Assembly: GCA_025965775.1 (NCBI GenBank)
Contig: JAOPWG010000352.1
Location: forward strand, 1-8,025
Reading direction: 5' to 3'
Origin: Modestobacter sp.
GTDB lineage: Bacteria; Actinomycetota; Actinomycetes; Mycobacteriales; Geodermatophilaceae
Length of the DNA stretch: 8,025 nt
The position numbers were made by a program, and so were the translations under genes. Positions 1 through 6,021 of the stretch are shown here, in pieces; within the stretch, counting starts at the first letter, position 1, and every line of letters starts with the position of its first letter. The notes under the pieces were generated by a model, which worked only from the letters and a program-made list of their open reading frames with translations, did not search any database and was not told where the DNA came from.

Positions 1-2456
1 TCGGCACCGGGCACGCGCTCCTCGGCGAGCCGGCGCAGCACGGCCGCCGCGCTGGCCCGCCGGGGGGCCGGGGTGTGGGGGTCGGTGAGGTGGCGGCGCA
101 GCTCGGCGACGAGTGCGGGCAGCGTGAGCTGCCGGGGCAGCGGGGTGTGCGGTCGGACCCCGTCGGCGCCGTCGCCGCCGGCCGGTGGCGGCACGACGAG
201 GTCCAGGAACCGGGAGGCCGTGGTGCCCGCGTCGCCGCCCTCGACCGCCCCGTCGACGGCGCTGACGACCAGCCGGAGCCGCGCCCGGGTGCAGGCGACG
301 TAGAACAGCCGGCGCTCCTCGGCAAGCGCCAGGGTGCGCCGGTCCAGGTTCACCGGGTCGGTGCCGGCGACGGCCTCCACCAGGTCCTCGGCGCCCAGCA
401 GGCTGGCCCGGGTGCGCAGATCCGGCCACAGGCCCTCCTGCACCCCGGCGACGCAGACCAGGTCCCACTCCAGACCCTTCGCGGCGTGTGCGGTGAGCAG
501 CCGGACGGTCTCCCCGGCCGGCGCCCGGGCCGCTCCGCTGTCGCCGGGCAGTTGCTGGGCGGCCAGGTGCTCGACGAAGGCGGCCACCGCGGCGTGCGGC
601 AGCCGGTCGACGAAGCCGGCGGCGGCGTCGAAGAGCGCGACCACCGCGTCCAGGTCACGGTCGGCGACGGCACCGGAAGGGCCGCCCGCGGCGCTCGCCC
701 GCGCCCAGCGGGGGCCCAGCCCGCTGGCCTGCCACAGCGCCCACAGCACATCCTCGGCGCTGCCCCCGCCGGCCAGCGCCAGGCGCCCGGCGTCCAGCAC
801 GCGCACGACCCGGGCCGCCGGACGGACGACGTGCTCGGGCACCGCGTCCAGCAGGGTGGCGTCGGTGAGCAGCTGGGCCAGCGGCGCGGTCCGACCGGCC
901 GGGTCCTCCCCACGCGCGGCCTGCGCCCGCCGGACGGCGCGGCGCATCCGGCGCAGGTCCAGCACGGTGGCCCCGCCCAGCGGGGAGGCCAGTAGCGCCT
1001 CGGCGCCCGGCTCGTCCAGCCCTGCCTCGGTGCGGACGTCGTCGGGGTCGGCGTCCGGCCCGGTGGCGGGCGCGGGCCCCACGGACGCCCGGGGCGGGAG
1101 CAGGGCGCGCATCACGGCCAGCAGCGGCTGCACGGCCGGCTGCCCGGCGAGCGCGACGTCGTCGGCGGAGACGGCGACCGGCACGCCGGCCTGGGTCAGT
1201 GCCCGGCGCACCGGCCCGAGGCTGGCGGCGGCGGAACGGACCACCACCGCCATCTGCGACCACGGCACGCCGTCGAGCAGGTGCGCGCGCCGCATCGTGT
1301 CGGCCACGAAGGCAGCCTCGACCGCCGGTGAGTCGAAGACGTGCACCTCGGCCGTGCCGGGGTCGACGCCGTCGCCGGGCACCAGCCGGCGGTGCTCCCA
1401 GGGCCCGGGGAGGCCCTCGGCGACCCGGCGGCTGACCGCGAGCAGCTCGGCACCGGAACGGCGGCAGACGCCGAGGGAGGCCCGGCCGGCCGGGCGGCCG
1501 TCGCGGTGCCGGAACCGGTCCGGGAACTCGACGATGCCGCGGGGCTCGGCACCGCGGAAGGCGTAGATCGCCTGGTCGGGGTCGCCGACGACGACCAGGT
1601 CGCCCCCGCCGCCGGCCAGCAGCTCCAGCAGCTCGACCTGGGCGGGGTCGGTGTCCTGGTACTCGTCGACGAACAGCCAGCCGGCCCGCTCGCGTTCCCC
1701 ACGCAGCAGCTGCGGGTCCTCCCGGAGCTCGTCGATCGCGGTCCGGACCAGCTCGGCCGGGTCGTAGCCGCTGGCCCCGCCGCGGGCGACCGTGGCGAAG
1801 AAGGAGACGTCCTGGTACTGCCGGAGGAACGCCGCCGCGGCCTCCCAGTGCGGCAGCCCGCGCTCCCGGCCCCAGGCGGCCAGCCGGTGGGCGTCGACGC
1901 CGCGCTCGGTGGCCCGCAGCAGCAGCTCCCGCAGCTCGTCGCGGAAGCCGTCGGTGCCCAGCGCCGCGGCTAGCTCGGCGGGCCAGCGCACGCCGTCCTC
2001 CTCGACGTCCCCGCGCAGCAGGTCGGCCACGACCGCGTCCTGCTCGGCGGAGGTCAGCAGCCGCGGCGCGGGCTCACCGCGCAGCACGGCGGCCCGGCGC
2101 AGCACACCGAAGGCATAGGAGTGGAAGGTGCGGGCCACCGGCTCGCGGATGGTCCGCCCGACCCGCGCCGTGATCCGGGTGCGCAGCTCGGCGGCGGCCT
2201 TGCGGCTGAAGGTCAGCACGAGCATCCGCTCGGGGTCGGCACCGCGCTCGATGCGGGCGGCCACCGCCTCCACGATGGTCGTGGTCTTGCCGGTGCCCGG
2301 ACCGGCCAGCACCAGCAGCGGCCCGCCGGCATGGTCCACGACCGCCTGCTGCGTCGGGTCCAGCCGTGGCCGGACCACGGGTGCGGCGACCTCTGGCTGG
2401 ACCAGCCGGTAGACCGGCGCCGCACCGGCGTTCTCGATCGTCGTCTCCCCCCGCAC
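1..2456 (-). CDS. adnA: UvrD/Rep-family ATP-dependent DNA helicase, probably AdnA subunit of AdnAB helicase-nuclease (3' end outside window)
   Basis: This is a superfamily 1A DNA motor of which 818 residues are visible; the C-terminus lies beyond position 1. Seen in the translation, counted from the GTG at 2456: Q motif LDPTQQ at 32-37, Walker A GPGTGKTT at 52-59, motif Ia LTFSRKAA, Walker B DEYQD at 264-268, motif III GDPDQAIY from 291, motif V TAHAAKGLEWD at 655-665, and motif VI with FYVACTRAR near 718-726. The usual NYRS of motif IV reads VCRRS, so that motif has diverged. In mycobacteria the AdnA and AdnB subunits each join such a motor to a C-terminal RecB-like nuclease and resect double-strand breaks. 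Calling this AdnA rather than UvrD/PcrA rests on the neighbours and the degenerate motif IV; the nuclease domain would lie outside the window. The GTG start is uncertain because a GAGGG sequence abuts it with no spacer. A GTG at 2378, just before the Q motif, is the alternative. It lies 40 bases after the alkyltransferase-like gene and is probably co-transcribed with it. Confidence 0.88.
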   Translation of the reverse strand, partial: MRGETTIENAGAAPVYRLVQPEVAAPVVRPRLDPTQQAVVDHAGGPLLVLAGPGTGKTTTIVEAVAARIERGADPERMLVLTFSRKAAAELRTRITARVGRTIREPVARTFHSYAFGVLRRAAVLRGEPAPRLLTSAEQDAVVADLLRGDVEEDGVRWPAELAAALGTDGFRDELRELLLRATERGVDAHRLAAWGRERGLPHWEAAAAFLRQYQDVSFFATVARGGASGYDPAELVRTAIDELREDPQLLRGERERAGWLFVDEYQDTDPAQVELLELLAGGGGDLVVVGDPDQAIYAFRGAEPRGIVEFPDRFRHRDGRPAGRASLGVCRRSGAELLAVSRRVAEGLPGPWEHRRLVPGDGVDPGTAEVHVFDSPAVEAAFVADTMRRAHLLDGVPWSQMAVVVRSAAASLGPVRRALTQAGVPVAVSADDVALAGQPAVQPLLAVMRALLPPRASVGPAPATGPDADPDDVRTEAGLDEPGAEALLASPLGGATVLDLRRMRRAVRRAQAARGEDPAGRTAPLAQLLTDATLLDAVPEHVVRPAARVVRVLDAGRLALAGGGSAEDVLWALWQASGLGPRWARASAAGGPSGAVADRDLDAVVALFDAAAGFVDRLPHAAVAAFVEHLAAQQLPGDSGAARAPAGETVRLLTAHAAKGLEWDLVCVAGVQEGLWPDLRTRASLLGAEDLVEAVAGTDPVNLDRRTLALAEERRLFYVACTRARLRLVVSAVDGAVEGGDAGTTASRFLDLVVPPPAGGDGADGVRPHTPLPRQLTLPALVAELRRHLTDPHTPAPRRASAAAVLRRLAEERVPGA

Positions 2457-2496
2457 CCCTCGATGAGACCACGGGGCACCGACAGTCCCGGGCAGG

Positions 2497-2799
2497 TCAG
2501 TCCTCGTCGTCGGGCCAGCCCACCGCCGCCAGGTCCACCCGCTGCCCCCGCAGCGGCACGCCCTCGCCGGCCAGCAGCTCGAGCTGACGGGCCCGGACCG
2601 GCTCCGCGGCCGTACCGTCGGCGCGGACCACGCGGTACCAGGGCACCGCTGACCCGCCCCCGGACAGCGCCCGGGCCACCCGCCGCGGGCCGACGCCGAC
2701 CAGCCGGCCGATCGCCCCGTAGGTGCTGACCCGGCCGGCGGGGATCGCCTCGACGACGTCGAAGACGGCCTCGTCGACGTCCTCGGCCGGCCGGGTCAC
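2497..2799 (-). CDS. Alkyltransferase-like protein (ATL; MGMT C-terminal domain without catalytic cysteine)
   Basis: A 100-residue protein made only of the DNA-binding domain of O6-alkylguanine-DNA alkyltransferase. The signs are AGRVSTYGAIGRLVG at 21-35 (the STYG tyrosine, Tyr27, flips the base), GPRRVARAL at 37-45 (the arginine finger is probably Arg39), and PWYRVVRADG at 53-62. In true MGMT/Ogt enzymes the last motif is PCHRV and its cysteine accepts the alkyl group. Here Trp54 replaces it, and the protein contains no cysteine at all. Known ATL proteins (E. coli YbaZ, S. pombe Atl1) have PWHR; they bind O6-alkylguanine without repairing it and mark it for nucleotide excision repair. A similar role is inferred here. 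The GTG at 2799 follows an AGGA sequence four bases upstream, which decides this start over the longer open frame reaching 3087, which lies antisense inside the neighbouring gene. M. tuberculosis Rv3204, about 101 residues, appears to be the equivalent. The gene is 55 bases after the DinB-like gene and 40 before the helicase. Confidence 0.88.
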   Translation of the reverse strand: MTRPAEDVDEAVFDVVEAIPAGRVSTYGAIGRLVGVGPRRVARALSGGGSAVPWYRVVRADGTAAEPVRARQLELLAGEGVPLRGQRVDLAAVGWPDDED

Positions 2800-2854
2800 C
2801 CCGGTCCTGGACGAACGAGTTCTCGCCCCACCGGTCGCTGCGGGTGCCCAGCCA

Positions 2855-3439
2855 TCACACAGGTCGACCGAAGCGGGCGAGCAGTCTGGTCTGCGGATCC
2901 GCCCCCGGCGGGACCGCGATCGGCGGGTCGACCAGCCCGGGCACACCGTCATTCCCCAGGCGGGCCTCGGCATACCGCAGGGCGGCCGCCACGAGTTCCC
3001 CGTCCAGGTAGGTGTCCCCACCGGTGGCGCGCGCGAGGTCCGATGCGTGTACCACCAGGTCCGCGGTGATGGCCACCAGGTGCTCACCCCCGGGCACGGG
3101 GCCGGCGGGCAGCTCCACGGTGCGGGTCAGCGCGTCCTCGGCCGCCCACGCGGCCAGGGCGCTGTCGGCCGCGGTCTCCCAGGCCGTGAGCGGGTCGTCC
3201 CCGAGCAGGGCGTCGGTGGCTGCCGGGAGGACGTCCGCGTCGTCCGCCGGGCCGCCGGCGAGCAGCCGGGCCGCCGCCAGCTGCATGGCGGTCAGGTGGG
3301 CGACGAGGTCGGCGACGGTCCAACCGGGCAGCGCGGGGGCGTCCCACTGGCCGGCCTCGACGGCGTCCACACGGTCGGTGATCAGTGCCTGGGCCCGCTG
3401 GAAACGCTCCAGCAGCTCGGCTCGGGAGGACTCGGGCAT
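2855..3439 (-). CDS. TIGR03086/MDMPI-family DinB-like metal-binding protein
   Basis: A 194-residue protein of the DinB-like four-helix superfamily, close to the N-terminal domain of mycothiol-dependent maleylpyruvate isomerase. Two family signatures are visible: LPGWTVADLVAHL at 38-49 and ADLVVHASDLARATG at 126-140. His48, Asp127 and His131 are spaced like the metal-binding triad of the family (His, acidic residue, then His four residues later). The C-terminus, TRLLARFGRPV, is also typical. Members are soluble cytoplasmic proteins, and some are thought to use mycothiol with a bound metal, but no substrate can be assigned here. The ATG at 3439 is chosen because the family pattern begins right after it (MPESSRAELLERF); upstream codons run into the hairpin and the moeZ end. 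Only a weak TGGTGG precedes the ATG. It stands 88 bases after moeZ, behind a strong hairpin, and 55 bases before the alkyltransferase-like gene, so it may begin a separate transcript. Confidence 0.82.
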   Translation of the reverse strand: MPESSRAELLERFQRAQALITDRVDAVEAGQWDAPALPGWTVADLVAHLTAMQLAAARLLAGGPADDADVLPAATDALLGDDPLTAWETAADSALAAWAAEDALTRTVELPAGPVPGGEHLVAITADLVVHASDLARATGGDTYLDGELVAAALRYAEARLGNDGVPGLVDPPIAVPPGADPQTRLLARFGRPV

Positions 3440-3467
3440 GCCACCAGTCAAGCGCAGCCCACGGACG

Positions 3468-3510
3468 CGGCAGGGCCCGGCGCCCCCGAGTGGGGTGCCG
3501 GGCCCTGCCG
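3468..3510 (-). terminator. Strong GC hairpin downstream of moeZ
   Basis: Positions 3468-3486 pair with 3492-3510 in a 19-base-pair stem with a five-base loop (3487-3491). The core arms, CAGGGCCCGGC at 3471-3481 and GCCGGGCCCTG at 3497-3507, are perfect. The only imperfect pair is one G/T wobble at 3482/3496. The hairpin starts 18 bases after the moeZ stop codon and ends 28 bases before the start of the next gene. No T tract follows it, as is common for actinobacterial terminators, so termination is an inference from position and stability. Confidence 0.75.
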
Positions 3511-3527
3511 TGTGGCGCGGAGCGGCC

Positions 3528-4688
3528 TCAGTAGGTCGGCAGCGCCTTGTTGATCCGGGTCGCCCAGGCGGTGACGCCGCCCTGCACGTGGACGGCGTCC
3601 TTGAAGCCGGCCGCCTTGACCGCGGCCAGCGCCTCGGCGGAACGGACACCGGTCTTGCAGTGCAACACGATCGGCCGGTCCTGCGGGAGCTGGGACAGCG
3701 CCCGGCCGGACAGGATCTCGTCCTTGGGGATCAGCTTCGCGCCGGGGATCGACACGATCTCGTACTCGTTGGGCTCGCGGACGTCGATGAGCTCGAAGTC
3801 CTTGCCGGCGTCCATCATGTCCTTGAGCTCGTCGACGGTGATCGTCGAGCCCGCGGCCGCCTCCTGCGCCTCGACCGAGACCACTCCGCAGAAGGCCTCG
3901 TAGTCGATCAGGCCGGTGATCGGCTCACCCTCGGGGTCCTTGCGCACCTTGATGGTGCGGAAGGTCATCTCCAGGGCGTCGTAGACCATGAGCCGGCCCA
4001 GCAGCGTCTCGCCGATGCCGGTGATGAGCTTGACCTCCTCGGTGGCCTGGATGGCACCGATGGTCGCGCACAGCACACCGAGCACGCCGCCCTCCGCGCA
4101 GGAGGGGACCATGCCGGGCGGCGGCGGGACCGGGTAGAGGTCGCGGTAGTTGGGCCCGTGCTCGTTCCAGAACACCGAGACCTGGCCGTCGAACCGGTAG
4201 ATCGAGCCCCACACGTACGGCTTGTCCAACAGCACGCAGGCGTCGTTCACCAGGTAGCGGGTGGCGAAGTTGTCCGTGCCGTCGACGATCAGGTCGTACT
4301 GGCTGAAGATCTCCTCGACGTTCGAGCTGTCCAGCCGGACCTCGTGCAGCCGGACGTCGACGTAGGGGTTGATCTCCTTGATCGAGTCCCGCGCGCTCTC
4401 GGCCTTGGACCGGCCCACGTCGGACTGACCGTGGATGATCTGGCGCTGCAGGTTGGACTCGTCGACGGTGTCGAACTCGACGATGCCCAGCGTGCCGACG
4501 CCGGCGGCGGCCAGGTACATCAGCACGGGCGAACCGAGGCCGCCGGCCCCGACCGCCAGGACCTTGGCGTTCTTCAGCCGCTTCTGCCCGTCCATCCCGA
4601 CGTCGGGGATGATCAGGTGGCGGCTGTACCGGCGGACCTCGTCGATCGACAGGTCGTCAGCGGGTTCCACCAACGGTGGCAACGACAC
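3528..4688 (-). CDS. moeZ: MoeZ-type sulfur-carrier adenylyltransferase/sulfurtransferase (ThiF domain plus rhodanese domain)
   Basis: A 386-residue cytoplasmic enzyme, close to the roughly 390 residues usual for the family. Residues 10-260 form a MoeB/ThiF E1-like domain: RYSRHLIIPDVG at 20-31, the nucleotide loop GAGGLGS at 47-53, ESNLQRQI at 77-84, GTDNF at 137-141, and MVPSCAEGGVLG at 193-204 with Cys197. Residues 284-380 form a rhodanese domain with the loop CKTGVRS at 344-350; Cys344 would carry the persulfide. Such proteins adenylate the C-terminal Gly-Gly of small sulfur carriers (MoaD, CysO and ThiS types) and turn it into a thiocarboxylate for molybdopterin, cysteine and thiamine synthesis. 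The CxxC zinc ligands of E. coli MoeB are missing: NYRDLYP stands at 180-186 where E. coli has a Cys-x-x-Cys. As I recall, this is also the case in mycobacterial MoeZ. The GTG at 4688 is chosen because GAAGGAG ends five bases before it and MoeZ similarity begins directly after; the open frame continues to 4922 only through unrelated GC-rich sequence. Confidence 0.95.
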   Translation of the reverse strand: MSLPPLVEPADDLSIDEVRRYSRHLIIPDVGMDGQKRLKNAKVLAVGAGGLGSPVLMYLAAAGVGTLGIVEFDTVDESNLQRQIIHGQSDVGRSKAESARDSIKEINPYVDVRLHEVRLDSSNVEEIFSQYDLIVDGTDNFATRYLVNDACVLLDKPYVWGSIYRFDGQVSVFWNEHGPNYRDLYPVPPPPGMVPSCAEGGVLGVLCATIGAIQATEEVKLITGIGETLLGRLMVYDALEMTFRTIKVRKDPEGEPITGLIDYEAFCGVVSVEAQEAAAGSTITVDELKDMMDAGKDFELIDVREPNEYEIVSIPGAKLIPKDEILSGRALSQLPQDRPIVLHCKTGVRSAEALAAVKAAGFKDAVHVQGGVTAWATRINKALPTY

Positions 4689-4693
4689 GGGTG

Positions 4694-4700
4694 CTCCTTC
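4694..4700 (-). promoter_or_regulatory. Ribosome binding site of moeZ
   Basis: Read on the minus strand, the sequence is GAAGGAG, then the five bases CACCC, then the GTG start. It is the clearest Shine-Dalgarno match on the minus strand of this window, and it fixes the moeZ start against the 78-codon longer open frame. Confidence 0.85.
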
Positions 4701-4797
4701 GCGGCTGCGGTGTGCAGGTTCGGTCGGCCACCGGGGCCGACGTCCTGTGCTCCCCAACAGCGTGACACGTCTGGGTCTTCCCACCCAGCGCCAGGCA

Positions 4798-4857
4798 GGT
4801 CCGTGGACCCTGCCGGAGGCGGTGCGGGGACCCGGCCGGCAGGCGGTCCGTGGGCCC
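4798..4857. repeat. Near-identical 13-base direct repeat pair, 47 bases apart
   Basis: GGTCCGTGGACCC at 4798-4810 and GGTCCGTGGGCCC at 4845-4857 differ at one base, and each is preceded by a CAGGC-like sequence. The copies flank the CCTGCCGG/CCGGCAGG hairpin in the gap between the DUF3152 gene and moeZ. They may be paired binding sites or chance in GC-rich sequence. Confidence 0.45.
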
Positions 4858-4887
4858 GGCGCGGGGCCGGAGGCTCCCGCCGGGGAC

Positions 4888-4920
4888 GCGGGGAACGGCT
4901 CAGCGCAGCGGGGGAACGGC
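4888..4920. repeat. Short tandem-like direct repeat
   Basis: GCGGGGAACGGC at 4888-4899 recurs as GCGGGGGAACGGC at 4908-4920, with one extra G, about two helical turns apart. That spacing would suit two protein molecules on one DNA face, but no regulator is known for it. It lies just after the DUF3152 gene and about 200 bases upstream of moeZ. Confidence 0.45.
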
Positions 4921-4923
4921 ACC

Positions 4924-4970
4924 TGGCCGTGGTGTCGTCCGTGAGGACGACCGTGTCACGGATACGGCCA
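4924..4970 (-). terminator. Possible terminator hairpin at the end of the DUF3152 gene
   Basis: A perfect 7-base-pair hairpin, GTCGTCC (4934-4940) with GGACGAC (4945-4951) and a four-base loop, starts five bases after the stop codon. It is nested inside a second 7-base pairing of TGGCCGT (4924-4930) with ACGGCCA (4964-4970), whose right arm is within the last codons of the gene. No T tract follows. The position suits termination of the DUF3152 transcript, but this is weaker than the hairpin after moeZ. Confidence 0.45.
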
Positions 4971-5891
4971 CGCGTTCTTGGTGCAGCCCTGCAGGCCCAG
5001 CGTCTGCTGCTGCATCACCGGGGCGACCTGGCCGGGGCCCGGACACTGCTCATGGCCGTTGCCCAGCGCGTGCCCGACCTCGTGCTCGACCACGTACTGC
5101 CGGTAGGTCGCGATGTCGCCGGCGTAGTCCGGGACGGCGGTCTCCCAGCGGGCGAGATTGATCACGGCCCGCTCGCCGTAGCGGCAGGAGGTGTAGCCGC
5201 CGGTGCCCACCCCCGGGCAGTAGGTCTCCATCGAACCGGGGCTGACCAGGCTGACCCGGAAGTCGTAGGAACCGGCCGCGGCCTCGGCGGCTCCGACCCG
5301 CTGGAAGGACATCCGCCCCCCGTTGCCCCACGAACGGGGGTCACCGAGGGTTGCCTCGACCGCCGCGGCGAAGCCGGCAGCGTCCACGCCGATGCCGTCC
5401 TCGACCTCGACGACGAAGCGCTCCAGCGGCCCGCTTCCGTGGACCGCGGAGGTGCCCTCGACGACCGACACGCTGCCGCTGCCCTGCTCGACGTAGGTGG
5501 GGGCGCTGGGCACGACCGGCAACTGGCCGGTGGGCTGCCCCTCCCCTTCGGCGACCTGTGTGCCGGCGGTCTCGTCCCCGGTTTCGTCGGGGGCCGAGGT
5601 CACCGGCACCGAGGACACCGCCGCGGCGGTGTCCTGCACGCCGGCGGCGCTCTGGACGTTGGTCGCGGCGACGTCGATGAGCGCCATGAGGGTGACCACG
5701 GTGAGCATCGGGATGGCGTAGGCGCGCCAGCCGTACCGGTGCACGAAACGGCGGACCCGGCCGACCGGGACGCCGCGCCCTCCCGAATGCCGACCCCGCT
5801 CCACGGGGTCCCACCGCGCGACCAGCGGCTGCCCCGGGTGCGACGACGCGCGGGGTGGCGCGGCACGGTCCGGGCGGGTCACGGAGGCCAC
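4956..5891 (-). CDS. Membrane-anchored DUF3152 protein, metzincin-like zinc metalloprotease
   Basis: A protein of about 311 residues. Residues 1-56 are polar, basic and proline-rich; 57-76 form one hydrophobic segment (AYAIPMLTVVTLMALIDVAA); 77-155 are a low-complexity Ala/Ser/Thr/Glu linker; and the rest is a DUF3152 domain. The C-terminal part holds HEVGHALGNGH at 270-280, a match to the zinc motif HExxHxxGxxH, followed by PVM with Met293, which fits the Met-turn of metzincins. Cys225, Cys236, Cys283 and Cys303 could form two disulfides outside the cell. Basic residues before the segment suggest an N-in, C-out anchor, so the domain should act on the cell surface. Substrate and activity are unknown. 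M. tuberculosis Rv3207c is the apparent equivalent, also next to moeB1/moeZ. The start is uncertain: GTG codons at 5882, 5891, 5960 and 5978 are all in frame. The one at 5960 has a GGACGGGG sequence upstream, and none has a textbook ribosome site at good spacing. Confidence 0.85.
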   Translation of the reverse strand: MASVTRPDRAAPPRASSHPGQPLVARWDPVERGRHSGGRGVPVGRVRRFVHRYGWRAYAIPMLTVVTLMALIDVAATNVQSAAGVQDTAAAVSSVPVTSAPDETGDETAGTQVAEGEGQPTGQLPVVPSAPTYVEQGSGSVSVVEGTSAVHGSGPLERFVVEVEDGIGVDAAGFAAAVEATLGDPRSWGNGGRMSFQRVGAAEAAAGSYDFRVSLVSPGSMETYCPGVGTGGYTSCRYGERAVINLARWETAVPDYAGDIATYRQYVVEHEVGHALGNGHEQCPGPGQVAPVMQQQTLGLQGCTKNAWPYP

Positions 5892-6021
5892 GCTCTCACG
5901 CGGCCTGGCGCGGCCCGGGCGCCTCGCCGCAGCCGAGCCGGTGTCGGACCACCCCGTCACACGCGCCCCGTCCGGCACAGCGCGGACGTCGGCCGACCGG
6001 GCCCGGGGGCCGCGCGGACGC

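Larger units (their letters stand above)
4689..4955 (-). promoter_or_regulatory. Gap upstream of moeZ with several hairpins and short repeats
   Basis: No convincing gene is seen here. Two perfect hairpins lie in the probable moeZ leader: GTCGGCC (4723-4729) with GGCCGAC (4735-4741) around a five-base loop, and CTGGGT (4771-4776) with ACCCAG (4783-4788) around a six-base loop. A third, CCTGCCGG (4809-4816) with CCGGCAGG (4836-4843), has a 19-base loop. I find no TA step in this gap, so no TANNNT-type -10 box; the moeZ promoter is therefore not recognisable by eye. The hairpins could serve control of moeZ expression, but GC-rich sequence makes some chance pairing likely. Confidence 0.4.

Noticed and set aside
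334..1566. Open frame of 410 codons on the plus strand, and others between 75 and 2729
   Set aside because: These are antisense shadows of the helicase, whose ordered motifs span the whole stretch.
2074..2472. Minus-strand frames near the helicase start that begin with ATG
   Set aside because: They are in other frames than the Walker A motif; the helicase frame has only GTG starts here.
2800..3087. Longer N-terminus of the alkyltransferase-like protein
   Set aside because: The extension lies inside the DinB-like gene in another frame, and the MGMT-like similarity and ribosome site both start at 2799.
5988..5997. Palindrome GTCGGCCGAC between the hydrolase and the DUF3152 gene
   Set aside because: It is a ten-base GC palindrome without a partner or promoter nearby, so it is not enough to call an operator.
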